From contig BSYQ01000006.1 in the NCBI GenBank assembly GCA_030272585.1, positions 67,001 through 131,000 of the forward strand: a DNA stretch of 64,000 nucleotides, written 5' to 3'. The notes under the pieces were generated by a model that did no database searches, was not told the origin of the DNA, and worked only from the letters and a program-made list of their open reading frames with translations. Position 1 is the first letter of the stretch. Each line of letters opens with the position of its first letter. Shown here in pieces: positions 12,424 through 24,579 of the stretch. The stretch comes from Bryopsis sp. KO-2023. Its lineage: Eukaryota; Chlorophyta; Ulvophyceae; Bryopsidales; Bryopsidaceae. The position numbers and the translations under genes were made by a program.

Positions 12424-15349
12424 ATCTGACTGTTGCTGATATAAGTTCGACAAAAAAACAAAAAAAAAACAAATGGGGTATAGCGAAAACAGATTGCAAG
12501 AGAGAGAGAGAGGAAGAAAAAAAAAGAAGAAACGAAAGCTATGGGATTCTGCTGGAGGCATCATACATTCATTTGATAGTGTGGTTTGGGAACCCAAAAA
12601 AAAGAGACGAGCCATGCAATGCTCTACTTAGAGCCAGCTTTTACATTTTACGATTGCTCACCTGATTGTTTTTTTTTTGTTGTTTTTTTTGCTTTGCTAT
12701 ATTTTTTTTCCTGGTCGGTGGGCTTTGTTTTTAATTTGTTCATGGCAATTTATGATTGATTTGTTTTTATTTCGACTCTAATGTCAATTTTATGGCTTTC
12801 ACTGGGTGTGTGATGGGGTTTGTTGCAACCAGCTTGAGAGAAGAACGTTTGAAATGAGATGGGTTTGAGAAGAAAGAAAAAAAAAATTGCCCAAAGAGGG
12901 CATCCTTATTGATTTGATCTTCTTTTTTGTTCAAACTGAATGTAGCCCAAGAATCATCACTCTTGCATGATGTTTTTTTTCGGCTCATTTCAAGTCTGGT
13001 TTTAAGTGTTGTGAATGATTGAAAAGGAAAGAAGGAATGGCTGCGCATCATCCAGAGAGAGAAAAAAAAATGTGAAAACAAAGATTTGGTATCGTTCAGT
13101 GTTTTGGGGGAAATATATATATATATATATTCGGTGTCTGAAAAGAGGCAGGTAGCTTGAAGAATGTGTGTACACAGGTGGTTTTTATGTTGAGACATGC
13201 ATTCTTTCATAATTCTCTTGCTAACTAAAAGAGAAAAGCGGTGTTGGGACGCTTCCCTCAGCTTTGAGTTACATTCAGAGGATTGGGGGTTGCCGAAATG
13301 TGTATATATGCATGACCTGCTGGAGTCACAGGGGAGTCTCTAAGATGGAAGAGCTAGCTTTCTGGAAATAGAAATGGGGTTTTCTGTTGACCAGCTAACC
13401 CCAAAGACTTATTCTGTGAGTTGAGAAAAGATTGTGAGATGCATGGGCATACTATTGGGGGGGTATCCTAAACAGATTTGTTGGTGTGGGGAAGGGGGTT
13501 ACTATGGTTTGGAACGAATGATTAATGGGAGGACTGAGTAAAGTTCCAACAAAAAGAAAGAAAAAAGAAAAAAAGAAAAAAAAAGAGAAGGGGGAGAAAT
13601 ATACTGAAGGGAATGCTTCTTCAGTTGAGATATTTGGAGTCGAAAATTTGATACATGCACGAGCAATCGTATTTGTAAGTTGGTTTCTGATATCATGTTG
13701 CTGCACTGTCGCTGATTTATTCAGGACTGAATTTGACGGTGGTATAATGGATTACTTCCACTCATGTAATGGACCCCTCCTTTCATACGTTTAGAGAGAC
13801 ACAATACACAGGCAACCCACTTTGGCACCAGCAACACTGATCATCGAGTTCCATCGAGGGAAACTCAATACCAGCTATGCATCTTAAACAAAGCTTTGGT
13901 GGAAGTGTGACTGACTGTTGGCAACAGCCATGGCAGAGAATTGAACTGCAATCTTTTGTCTTCCAGTCAAGGTGAGCAAGGTGAGCTCCTTGCTCAGGTG
14001 GCGTCGTTGCTTTTCACTCAGCCAATTTGCGTCGAAATGGTTCCCCACAATCAAATGTTTTGATTGCGAAAAACCCTTTGGTTGTTACTTCCCAACCACA
14101 CAAAAGCTCTACCACAAGACTGTTGTTGTGTTCCCTCACTCATAAAACTGGCAGCCCAACTCCCGCCTCTGTGTCATCTAACGGCAGAACGTCATCCCCT
14201 ATCGCGAAAAGAAACCCAGAACCCACCAAAAACAGGCTATCGGAACAAAACAAAATTTCATGATGCTCAATATTCCGAGAATAGACTATGATACCCAAAC
14301 TGCTATGCTCAGCAAAAAGGGCTGGTGGGTGGGAAGATGGGGAGGTTCCAGAGAGAGAAAGAAACAGTTATAAACGAACTGCTCCTTTTTCTCTCAGTTT
14401 GGGAGTAACCGCTCAAAACCTTTTCAAAGATATCTCCCACTCCCCATGATTTATAAGAAAAGACATTCTTTTATTTTTTGTCTTGATGTTCTGGTTGTCT
14501 TTGAGCTTTTTGATCAACAAGTACATAATTGAATTCTGACCACCATTCTTTTACGAAACAAGTCAATCAAACCCACTGAAGTGTGGATAAGACTATGTGG
14601 TTGGAAACTTGCAGATCTGTGGTGGTTGTCGTTTGGACATTGTAAATAGGGCGGCTGTTTGTCGAGGGTAGCAGTCTAAAAAAGTCGAGTTGCTTTTTTT
14701 GTGCGCAATTGGTATGTATTTTGATTGCGCATGAATCCAGTTTGTGTTTTGTTTTTATATTGTTTGGGGAGACGGTGATTCTCCACAAGTAACGACCTCA
14801 GTAGGTTCTCGCGACCTGTTTTAGTGAGGTTTGGCAATCGATTGATTGAAGGTCGTTTCTTCAAACCCATATTCGTTTCTCTTCTTGATCGAGTTTCTGT
14901 GTTCCTTGCGATTTTCCAGGTGCTGTGGGCTTGTCTGTATTGTCCGTTCGTTTGTTTTTGGCGGTCAATCCTGGTCAGCTGGTGTTTCGAATTTCCATGT
15001 CGGACTGTGTCGGTTGGCGTAACTGGATTCAAACGCAAGGAAACAAATAAATTCAAGACTTTCGAATTGGTGATGACAACTTTTGATCGCCGACCCGCGC
15101 AGCCATAGTTTGGCGGTGGCGAACAAGATCAACAGCCCGTATTCGTCTCACGCTCGATTGAATTTCGAACTCGACTGGAGCCGTGAGAGTCCATCGACCG
15201 TATGGTGAGGCTGCTGCAATAGAATTTTGATCGCTACGTTCGTGGTTGGATGCAACCAACGCACAGGTCATACCACAGCACGAGCTTGTTTTTGGCGCCA
15301 TTTTTATGAATTTGACTTTCGTCAGATCTGAGGGCTGCGAGAACAAGAC
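12424..15349. other. Intergenic region, no gene seen
   Basis: It starts with the 3' flank of the phosphatase gene (G/T- and A-rich). An (AT)n run lies at 13113-13130 and an A/G-rich tract near 13552-13590. The part from about 14800 to 15349 is probably promoter and leader of the glucanase gene. No open frame resembles a protein. Confidence 0.5.
13113..13130. repeat. (AT)n microsatellite
   Basis: Nine uninterrupted AT units in the 3' flank of the phosphatase gene. Confidence 0.9.
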
Positions 15350-18160
15350 ATGCTGAGAACTATGGCCGTTCAACGGGCCAGCAAAGTCTTTTGGGCCCTC
15401 GCAGCGTCTACTCTTCTGCTTTCACTGGGCGTGGAGTCGGGATGGATAGGCTCCAGGCCCCTTCCGGTCACGTATCCTAGCTATGAAATGACGAGGAACC
15501 TGAACAGCATGAACAGGACACTGTGGGGACAATTTCGGCCACCGTTGCCGACTAACGCTTGGTGGGGAAACCTCGTCAATGAAGCTGGGATGGAGGTAAG
15601 AGGATATCAATCGCTCCAGACTCTCTGCGAAGTCACTGTAGCGTATGGCATTGCCCGCTCCTTATCCCCTCCAGAGATAGTCAATACTTCCGGCTCTATG
15701 CCTCTTTTTCGACAGAACAATGATCTTGCTGAATGGTGTCCTCAGATCCTCGCCCCCTTGCCGTATCTCCTCCGCCCAAGCACCCAGGGATTGGTGATTT
15801 GCTATCCAAACGAGGTAGCAGCGCACAACTTCGTGTCCCGCCATTTTGCGGAGGACCTCCAAATCGAATCAAAGGACCCGATCGTGCACCGACATATACT
15901 CCACCACGACGAGCTCACTGTTTCTATGCGGTGGCAATCCTCAGTAAATAACTACAATTCGCATGTCAAGGCACTCCTCGCAAGGGGATCTCCGTACGTG
16001 ACCACAGAGTTCAAAAACGTTCGACCATTAATTTCGTCGCGGTTCCAACGAACGAGCCCTATCCAGAAACGGATAACAGGAACCAAGTTCAAGATCGTCC
16101 TGAATAATGGCCAAACTTGGATCATCTACACCTCCAGCTCCATCACCCTAACCTTCAGGAAAGGTTTCGACAAAGTGGAATCAACAGAGCCTTTCACAGG
16201 GGTCATGCGTATGGCCCTCCTTCTCCATCCCAGTCACGAGAAGGTGCTGGATCAAAACAGCGATATGTATACCACAAAGAGCGACGTGCATCTGAACTAC
16301 AACGGGAACAAAGGAGTAATAAAATTCTCCATGACAACGGCATCCATGAGCCGGAAGAATAGAGGAAACCTGCTCACACTGGCCCTCCCTCATCACATTC
16401 AATCTCGGATAAGAGGTAAAAGAGTGCTCGAGGAGTCGTATGACACTATCAAGGGCCGCATGACTGGAATAATTGGGAAGACCTGGTATTTCTTTGAGGA
16501 ACTGCCTCCGGTAAGCTGGAGAAGTCCTCGTGGAATGGACGGGGACAAAATTCCAGAAATAAAGAGGGCACTGCAGCGAGACCAGTTCAAGGTGCCTGTT
16601 TCTATCGACCTGTATCAATTTGCCAAACAATTAGCGGGGCTTGGGAGGTGTGCCCTTATTGCTGATGAGCTCAACGAGCATGAAACCGCGAGAAACATAA
16701 GGGAAAGGATGAAAGAGCACATCGAGCCATGGTATGAAGGCACAAATGCCCACAGGCTGCTGTACGATGTCGACTGGGGCGGCATTGTTACTTGGCAAAG
16801 TATTCAAGATCGGATGCAGGATTTTGGCAGTGCTATGTACAACGACCATCATTTCCAGTATGGGTACATGACATATGCTGCTGCGGTTATCGCGAAAGAG
16901 GACAAGGCATGGTTCAATAGGAGGAAGGATAAGGTTCTTGAGCTTGTAAGGGACTATGCGAATCCCAACAGGGACGACAGGTGAGCCAATCATGAATATG
17001 AGCAAGAGAGGCAATCTATTTTTCTGTCAAACATTCAAAAAATTCAAAAGAACTTCTTCAGGAAGGGGTCAGGTCCAATGCCCATAGTTGGTGGACACCA
17101 TATTGGTGCTTTTTTTCAGCGTCGGGGTTTTTCTTGTTCCCTATGTTTCGTGATATTGGGAATACCACACACAGGCTCAGAGATTTTTTTTGTGCAGTTT
17201 CTACCCGTACGCGAGGCATTTTGACTTCTACATGGGACACAGCTGGGCTGGAGGATTGTGGGTTTTTGGCGCTTCAAAAAATCAAGAATCAAGCTCGGAA
17301 GCTGTTAACTCTTACTATGCCATCCATCTGCTGGGTGAAGCGATGGGGAACAATGAGATTTCTCAATGGGGCCGCATGCTCATGGCGATGGAGATTCGAT
17401 CAACTAAGATGTACTGGCACATAACCTCAAAGTCCAAAATATACCCACAACCCTTTGCGCGCAACAAAGTGGTGGGGATATTATGGTCGACTAGGGTGGA
17501 CTATTCTACATGGTTTGGCCTGAACGTCGAATTCATCCACTGCATTCAGTACCAGCCATTCACTCCAATCACAGAGTACTTGCTCGGAAAAGATTGGATG
17601 GCAGAGGCCTACCCAGTTCTGAGTATGGCACTATCGAGAGCGGAACCCAAACTGTCAGAATGGTGGAAGGGGTACATTGTGATGGCCCACGCAATATTTG
17701 CGAAAGACGCCGCCTGGGGTGAGCTACGTGCTTTGCAGGAGTTTGACCTTGGGAACTCAGCGACGAATGCGATGTACTGGATTGCGACAAGGCCCTCAAC
17801 TGGTTCAAAACGTCTCACAATTCCAGCCCTTCCACAGCCAACGCAAGGCAAGCCTCAACTCGAAAAGAAGGTAGGCCATGCTTCCCTGACCATCACTCCT
17901 CAAGACGCGAAAAAATTCGAGAATCGTAGGGTATAATGTGCTCACAATGATGCAAACCTTATTGATTGTCGACGGGCCTAACAAGAGATTCTTTTCACTG
18001 TTTTCCTATCCAATCGCAGAGGTCAGTTACAACAATGGACTCTTGCCGGCAGTGCTCCTGTACATGCAAGTGTGGGGAAGCCTCATCAAATGGGGAGGAG
18101 GACTGTGACTGCTCCTGCCGGTGCAAGGAGCTCCAGGATAAAGACTGCCCTGAGAAGTAG
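15350..18160 (+). CDS. Secreted GH81 endo-beta-1,3-glucanase with a metallothionein-like C-terminal tail
   Basis: Exons 15350-16980, 17198-17930 and 18020-18160 give 834 aa. Residues 1 to about 30 form a signal peptide (hydrophobic core ALAASTLLLSLGV). The rest is a glycoside hydrolase family 81 domain. LPTNAWWGNLV lies near the N-terminus. The acidic catalytic-site motifs YNDHHFQYGY (497-506) and NQESSSEA (572-579) are intact. The enzyme should cut beta-1,3-glucan outside the cell or in the wall. Without the last splice the frame stops at 17936. Removing the 89-nt intron 17931-18019 (GTATAA donor, pyrimidine-rich CGCAG acceptor) adds 46 residues with ten cysteines in metallothionein-like CxC clusters. 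The alternative is that the tail is a separate small gene starting at ATG 18035. Confidence 0.88.
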
Positions 18161-19046
18161 TTCCTCTGTAGCTACACATTTGTTCTGTAGAAAATTAGAA
18201 TTACTTTATTTAGTGTCCACATAGGATTGTCAGGATTTTGCGAAATGGGGCAGAAGGTTGTGTAAAACAGGGTCTTGGGATTTCATTTCTTGTATTTGAT
18301 TTAGGATTGTGGGAAGAAATATATATCTACTGCTTGTAAGGAATAGCTGAGAAAAGATGAGACACATTATCTTTTCCCTGTGTAGGACTTGTGGTACTTT
18401 GCAAATGTAAACTCAAGCCAGCTATGTCTGTGATCGGCCTCAGCAGAGCACGGGGAAAAGTTGCAACAGCCAGTCAGTCAATCAATCAATTAGGGCAGTC
18501 ATTCCCCTTCGAGCAGAAACATAATCCTGTGGAAAGAGGAAAACGAGCGATTTTCTTTCTTCCATTTTAGGCCAATTGCAAAAAGTCTCTTTTTCTCCTT
18601 ACTTCTAAATTCAGCGGGTACATCTTCCATCCCACCGCGACCAACAGGTACATAATGATAATTCGATCATCAACACAGGAAAACACTGACCACGTAGGCG
18701 ATCTGGATCACTGGCAGTTGAAACCCTCATTTCAAATTATATCAAAAGGCGATCTGGATAACAGCTCAACCCCTCATTTCAAACGATATCAAATGGCACC
18801 ACCGTCTCGGTTGAAAAGAAACAGTACCCATGCATGCATCCAAAAATGGCAATAAAACAGCCCTATCTTAGATAAATAGCCCCAAACCCCACTCCCCCAA
18901 GTGACCAAACGTCAAACTCCCTAAAATTATCGCAACAGCTATGAACTTTCCGATGTACACACAAATATCTCATACAAACAAACTGCATCACCCAGAACAT
19001 GGATAATCACTCGAAACCCTCCCTGTCATGCGTCTCAAATTGAAAC
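18161..19046. other. Convergent intergenic region, no gene seen
   Basis: This holds the 3' flanks of the glucanase (+) and of the first four-helix membrane protein (-). No coding frame or RNA gene was seen. Confidence 0.5.
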
Positions 19047-20221
19047 CTATACCTCCGATGGAGGTTTGGGGGGTGGCCCCTGTACTGGTTTCAAATTGAT
19101 TTTCGGGATGAAAATTGCCACAGTGACCATTCCAAACAGCAGCCAGTGCAACCCCAGTCCCAGAGTGGCTTTGTAAGGACTTCCATTCGAAACTTTGCAC
19201 ACCACACCCGGAAGAGAACAATCTTTCATGAAGCTGTCGGTAGCGCACTTCTTAAATTCTTTGACATCGGCACCTTCTGTGCTACCTCTGCTGCATTTCA
19301 ACGGGGCACCCTGAGATTCCTCTTGTGAACAAATCAGTTTTTCGCCATTCAAAGCAGATTTCGTGTGTCGACCCTCACACTCATCCAGTCTGAACACGTC
19401 TTCGCACACCACCTGAAAACAGCAATCCAAATTTTCACATCCAAATTCCACCGAACTCATGCTATGCCTTCCCAATACGGGAGGAAAAATCGAAAATTTT
19501 CTTGAACCCTGTTGAAGAAAAGAAATCAAGTCGAGAAAAGGATTGGCTGAAAAGAGGGGAAGAAGACTTTCTACTATTTGTAGGACATGATCTTGCTTGA
19601 CTGAGGCATCTATTGACACTGCATGAAATCCTCTATTCGTTTCATTTTCTTGGCTTCGATCTACTGTGAGAAAACAACAAGATGCTCCAACAATTTGCAG
19701 CATGCACGCACCTGCTCATCGCAGATCACGTCCAGTCGCTCCCTGGTTCTAATTTTCACCCTCGCATTCACTTCGTTTAAAAACTTGGGCGCAACGAACA
19801 GCAGCGTAATGCCAGCCAGCGCCCCCAAGCACGACACAGCGAACCCCGTTCGCGCAAACCAGACGTCGAAACAGAAGCCCAAATATCCCAGGATCAACAC
19901 CACGCCTGCGCAGACGCAAGAAAACACCAGCAGCGCGAACAACGCTATCCCTGTATCTCTGGCTTCCGTCGAGAACAGCTTCTCCAGGTCCGTTTCCTCC
20001 AGCCCTTCCACCAGCCCTTGCACGGACCCTCTCCTCCAACCGACTTTGACGACTTTGGGAGCTTTGTCAGATTCTCGATTCAGAAACCCGTCGTCCTCGG
20101 CCAGCATTCCCGGTATCGACAGCGCGATAGCGACGCCAGCGAACAGTGTCAAAAACGCCCACTGGAACCACTGCGTTCTTGTCCATGTCGGTCTTTGTTT
20201 GTTGTTGGATTTCGTTTTCAT
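19047..20221 (-). CDS. Four-helix membrane protein with an eight-cysteine loop, copy 1
   Basis: Two exons, 20221-19712 and 19412-19047, give 291 aa. Helices are predicted at about 18-38, 90-116, 123-145 and 252-272. The segment between helices 3 and 4 (about 146-251) holds eight cysteines (167, 173, 182, 198, 210, 226, 235, 242), presumably disulfide-bonded outside the cell or in a lumen. The topology recalls tetraspanins and claudins, but the tetraspanin CCG motif is absent. The C-terminus is Pro-rich (KPVQGPPPKPPSEV). The downstream neighbour on the same strand (21557-22761) is a paralogue with the same single intron position and phase, the same helix spacing and shared blocks (VGWRRG/IGWREG, FVAPKF/FIAPKF, DSFMKDC/SKFIRDC). 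The function is unknown. I do not recognise a named family. Confidence 0.75.
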
Positions 20222-21556
20222 GTCGAGATAAACACAGGTCGACCAATCGCTAACGCACGCAGACTCCTCGCAAGGTTATGGTTTTCCCCTCGATAGGCGC
20301 CACGAGAAGGCCCACTCTTTTACGTTCCACTCAGAAAAATGTGATTTTTTTTTTGTGGTACTTGCAGTACCCAATGATGGAATTTTGTTAGGGTCAGCCA
20401 GACAGGCCCATTAGTCCCACCCAGAAAATATACAAAACAGGACCCTTCACAACAGGCCCTGTAAACTGAAACCAACACCAGGATGTGTTATAAGAAATCC
20501 AACTGAGACCAACACAATGAAAAACCGAAGGTTTAAAATAATATAATGCCTTGTGTTCACAAATCCAGTGAATACATCTCCCCAAAGGACAAACTATCCA
20601 CACCCAAAGAATGGTGTAAAATCAAAAAAGGGGTGGGAGGGACCGGGAAAAAAACAAGATGCAAGCATAGTGTTGGCCTGCACTTAAAATAACCCATCCA
20701 GGAGGACTCAAACAGTACCAGTGTATTGCCAATAAACCCAGTCAGCACCATACCCAATACAGCACTACTGAGCTTAGTACAGAAAAGTGAGCTCCCACCC
20801 AAACAAGGACCAGCCGGCCACCTAACCACATTCACTAACGTAAATAAACGATCCTTGATCGCACGAGAGGAAAACACTCTGGGGGATTTCCCTCGAACTG
20901 TCGGTGTGGAAAAGATTGATTCACTTGGGTAGATGCTGGCAGTTTGTTCAGTCAGGACTCTCAGTTCTGGTATTTGAAGGGACTTTGGTTGGAACAAGGG
21001 TCAGACTTTTGACAGTCAAGAGATATTACTAATTAGGAGAACAACATATGCATTGTATTAATATCCAGAAGAAGGAAGGATGGATGCAGTCTCAGCACAA
21101 CTTGGAAGTTGATTCTGTAAAGAGGGTACTGGAACCCTGCCACACTGGGAAGAAAGAGGTTTTTGAGAAACTGCAGGCTTGTTGCGTGGGCTTGCCGGAC
21201 CAATACTTTAAAAAAGGGCTTGAGACCACAGAGCTTCTCCCCAACTTTGATCTAAAGCCCTGCATTTATTCCAAAAAAGAGTCCCTCATATTGACTACAG
21301 CAGCATCCCGTAAACCCAGCAACCCTACATCGTTTTCCCCGGCGACATTCCAGGGACAATGAAAAATCCAATTCCGTTTGAAAAAGAGCTCCGATCTTTT
21401 TTGCATTTTTCTTTATCCACCGCCGTTCTGGAGATTTCTGCCCATCTTGAAAACCCAACCTTACAAATGGCCAGGTGCATGGGCAAACTAGTGTTGTTAC
21501 ACCCCAAAAATGTTATTTCCCCTTTTCCTAAAATTCTATGCAGATTTCTACCCCCC
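20222..21556. other. Region between the tandem membrane-protein genes, no gene established
   Basis: It contains the promoter of copy 1 and the 3' flank of copy 2. A 146-codon minus-strand frame (20557-20997) and a 104-codon plus-strand frame (21048-21362) are open. Neither shows a recognisable domain or clear splice partners, so neither is called. Confidence 0.4.
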
Positions 21557-22761
21557 TTAATGAAACACAGTCGTATTTGCCGATCTTTGGAGACCTCTGC
21601 CAACGAAAACCGCCATCACAAACATGGCAAAGAGCAGCCAAACCACCCCCTGTGCCAGGATTAGCTGATAGGCAGGGTCACTGGCCAGATCGCACACTGC
21701 TTTCTCCTCAGAACAATCTCTAATGAATTTGGAGGATGCACAACCAGTGAAATTGTCACCATCATCTTCACAGACCAGGTCAAGTTCCTGAAAACGGCAC
21801 GTTATATTTCTGCCCTCCGGGATGGAGTATTCACCACTACAACCGAAGGCACTGGGCGAGCTTTTACAAATTACCTGGAAAACAGCCAGGCGGATCAACA
21901 TTGCATTCCATGTTCACAGGCTCTTCTTTTGGTGCTGCAGGAAATGTTCGTCCGCACATAGCACATATTTTGCTGGGCTGGATGGAACTCCCAACCTCGA
22001 TGGATATATTAAAAAGAAAAGGAATGCCCACCGAAGCCTGCCAAATACATTCGACCTCCAGGAGCATCCAGATTTTGGTAAGATTGCAACCTTGAGTCTA
22101 TGTCTACCACTGCTCATCTCATTTTTTCCAAGGTAACACTTTCTAGATGTCACACTTTTACAGTCATTCACTGAAAATTTTAGTCAAATCAGAGGAACAG
22201 CGGGTTGGAAGGCGGTTTCTGGCACACAGATGTTTTGCTCACCTCTGCGTCTTCTCCACAGGCGATGTCGAAATGCTCCCTCGACATCTTTTTGATTTGG
22301 CCCAGAACCGCGTTTCTGAATTTCGGAGCGATAAAAAGCAGCAGTATCCCAAATATCGCGCCAATGGCAGTGGCTGTGACGCCCACCTTGTTCACTGAAC
22401 CAGAGTTCAAACAAAGCCCCAACGCTCCGGTGAGAAAGATCACCACTGTCGCGGAAACCATCACGACGAGCATGGAGAATACGCCAATTCCATGCCTGGA
22501 CGCGCTGTTGCTGAAAATATCGCTCAGCTTGCGGGTCCCGTTGGCGCAATCTTCTTTCGAAATGCAGCCTTCCCGCCACCCAATTCGTATCTTATACGGA
22601 TCTTTGTTGAGATTTTCTTCGAGCAGACCTTTCGTTCGTGCAGCCAGAGGGGGTGAGGCCAGCGATATGACCAGCGCACAGAAAAAAGCTATGAACAAAA
22701 AACCGCCTAGTTTTTTCTGGGCTGAAGCTACCATGACGCCCTGTCGTCCCAGCCCCGTCAC
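21557..22761 (-). CDS. Four-helix membrane protein with an eight-cysteine loop, copy 2
   Basis: Exons 22761-22243 and 21874-21557 give 278 aa from the first ATG; a second in-frame ATG at 22734 would shorten it by nine residues. Helices lie at about 20-38, 91-117, 125-146 and 243-264. The loop before helix 4 has eight cysteines (168, 176, 185, 199, 208, 218, 227, 234). The last two intervals (9 and 7 residues) equal those of copy 1. A short first loop also carries two cysteines (GCISKEDC). The single intron is phase 0 and sits between the second half-domain and the cysteine loop, exactly as in copy 1, so the pair arose by tandem duplication. The gene is divergent from the hydroxylase gene at 23131. 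Function is unknown; a role at the cell surface or in an internal membrane is inferred only from topology. Confidence 0.75.
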
Positions 22762-23130
22762 CCAAAGTATTTCTTAGCAAAATAGTCAACTGTTCTGTAC
22801 TGTTCGCGAGCCCTCGTTCGTCAAACCACGCCCGAAACCCACTCTTTGCTGCTTGTGGGCGAGTGTGGAACTCATTCTCTTTCGATTCGCAGACTGACCA
22901 TATAAATCATTCCATCATTTTTTTTTCCCTCCTCTCATTGCAATTCTCCCAAGAAGTCCCTCCCAACAAGAACGTCCCAGGTGCGGTTCTTGCTCCCCTT
23001 GCGTTCCATGCCGCCCGCAGCAATTCTCTCCCCGCCGCCTTTCCGTCACTCCGTTTGAAAACGAGATCTTTTGGGGCGAACATAAACGAAATCCTTCGCC
23101 CAGAATTCTTTCCAAAATCCCGCTTTCCCG
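22762..23130. promoter_or_regulatory. Putative bidirectional promoter
   Basis: A 369-bp gap separates the starts of membrane-protein copy 2 (minus) and the hydroxylase (plus). It should contain both promoters. No defined motif was recognised. Confidence 0.35.
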
Positions 23131-24579
23131 ATGATGAGAATTCGTTTCGCGTGTCAGACCCCATGGTCGAGCCAAGCAGAGGTCCTGTCGCGAACAACCC
23201 TCCACCCGGCGTGTTTTCCGAAGAGACTGGGTTTCTTCTCGCTTCGTGGCCTTCGTAGCCCCAGCTTGTCCCTCCCGTCAGCCCATTCCGAAACCCAGGC
23301 GTCACTGGATCACTTTCTGAACATGGACGTCGCATCCGTAGCCACCTCTTATCGCAAACAGTTCGCCCAACACTGGGAAGGCGTGGAAGAACCTAGAGTT
23401 CCCACGACGCTTTCCCAGACCTTGTTCGTGTTTTTGTCGCACCCCACGGCCGTACTAGTGATCTCCGCTTTGGCCTGTCTGGGCTGGTTTCGGAGCTCGT
23501 TCGATTTCACAGCGATAGATCCGCTTGGTGAGTGGAATTTGCCACATCAAATGTGAACATTTTTGCATCCCAATGCTTGACTGTTTTTCAAACATGTGAT
23601 TTGTTTTTCAAATGTCTTATTCAGGAGCTCACAGCCAAAGGTCACATCCGGCCCTGTTTTTAGGATAGATTTGACATGCTCCAATGTCAGAAATAAAACC
23701 CAGAAGGAAAAAAAACAAAGCGTGTGGGTTCAACAATGATTATAGATTTGGATGAATTTGTCCTGGAAGATCCTGTAAGAATAAGAGTTTGGGGGTTCAA
23801 ATCACCTTCAGTTTGGCTGATTTGTATTAATGTTATTTTTGTTAATTAGTTTGTGTTTGTCCGATTGTGTCAAGATTATTGATGTTAATTTGTGTTCCGA
23901 AAACAAACAGTGGTGGTGTCAGTCGCATGCTGGTGGCTCCTCCAAGAATGGATAGTGCACAAGTTTCTTTTGCACAGCCCCTTCGATTGGCAAGGTAACA
24001 TCTCCAGTCAGATTCTCATGAAGAACCCATCCAGCAGGATATCATTTCAGACAGGGAAAAATAACGAATAAAAATACAAAGACGGGTCACAGTGCTTATT
24101 CTCTCCAAATGGCGCAAAGGGGGTTGTGTTAATTCTGGGCCTACTCTTTTTGTAGCGATGCACGCACATTCTGAACCACCCCCCTTGAAATCCAATCAGT
24201 GTGATTTCTAGGGAGAGCCATCCATGAGTCTCACCATCAAAAACCCTACTTCCATGTGACTGTGGATAGCCCTGCGTTGGTTGGATCCATGATGGTGCTC
24301 TCTTCGTTCCTTTTCATGGGTTTATCCAAAGCCCACCCGTTGGGCATCACAGCCACCTGGACATACTGGTGCATGGGGCTGCTGTATGAGTTCAGTCATT
24401 ATGTCGCACACACTCGATACATGCCCAAGTGGGAGCGCATGCGACGTGTGAAAATCAACCACATGATGCATCACAGCCGAAACAAGGACTATTGGTTGAG
24501 TTTCTTGGCCCCCGAGGTGGATTCTATTTTTGGAACGTCGCCCGATCCCAAAACAGTGCCGAAATCCAAATTCCCTTGA
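23131..24579 (+). CDS. Fatty-acid-hydroxylase/sterol-desaturase superfamily membrane enzyme
   Basis: Exons 23131-23527, 23911-23994 and 24212-24579 give 282 aa. The histidine clusters that bind the di-iron centre are present in order: EWIVHKFLLH, then HESHH, HYVAHTRY and NHMMHH. They are separated by hydrophobic helices, as in the fatty acid hydroxylase superfamily of integral-membrane oxygenases. The first 60 or so residues are rich in Ser, Arg, Leu and Pro, could be an organelle-targeting peptide, and would be lost if translation began at the later in-frame ATG (23323). The C-terminus (SFLAPEVDSIFGTSPDP) differs from classical fatty acid 2-hydroxylases, and there is no cytochrome b5 domain. 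The exact lipid substrate is therefore uncertain. Confidence 0.82.

Noticed and set aside
14824-15108. Hydrophobic 94-codon plus-strand frame before the glucanase
   Set aside because: Composition fits T-rich intergenic DNA read in one frame; no motif, no conserved spacing.
20557-20997. 146-codon minus-strand frame between the tandem membrane-protein genes
   Set aside because: It lacks the helix pattern and cysteine loop of its neighbours and has no similarity to a known protein; chance is likely.
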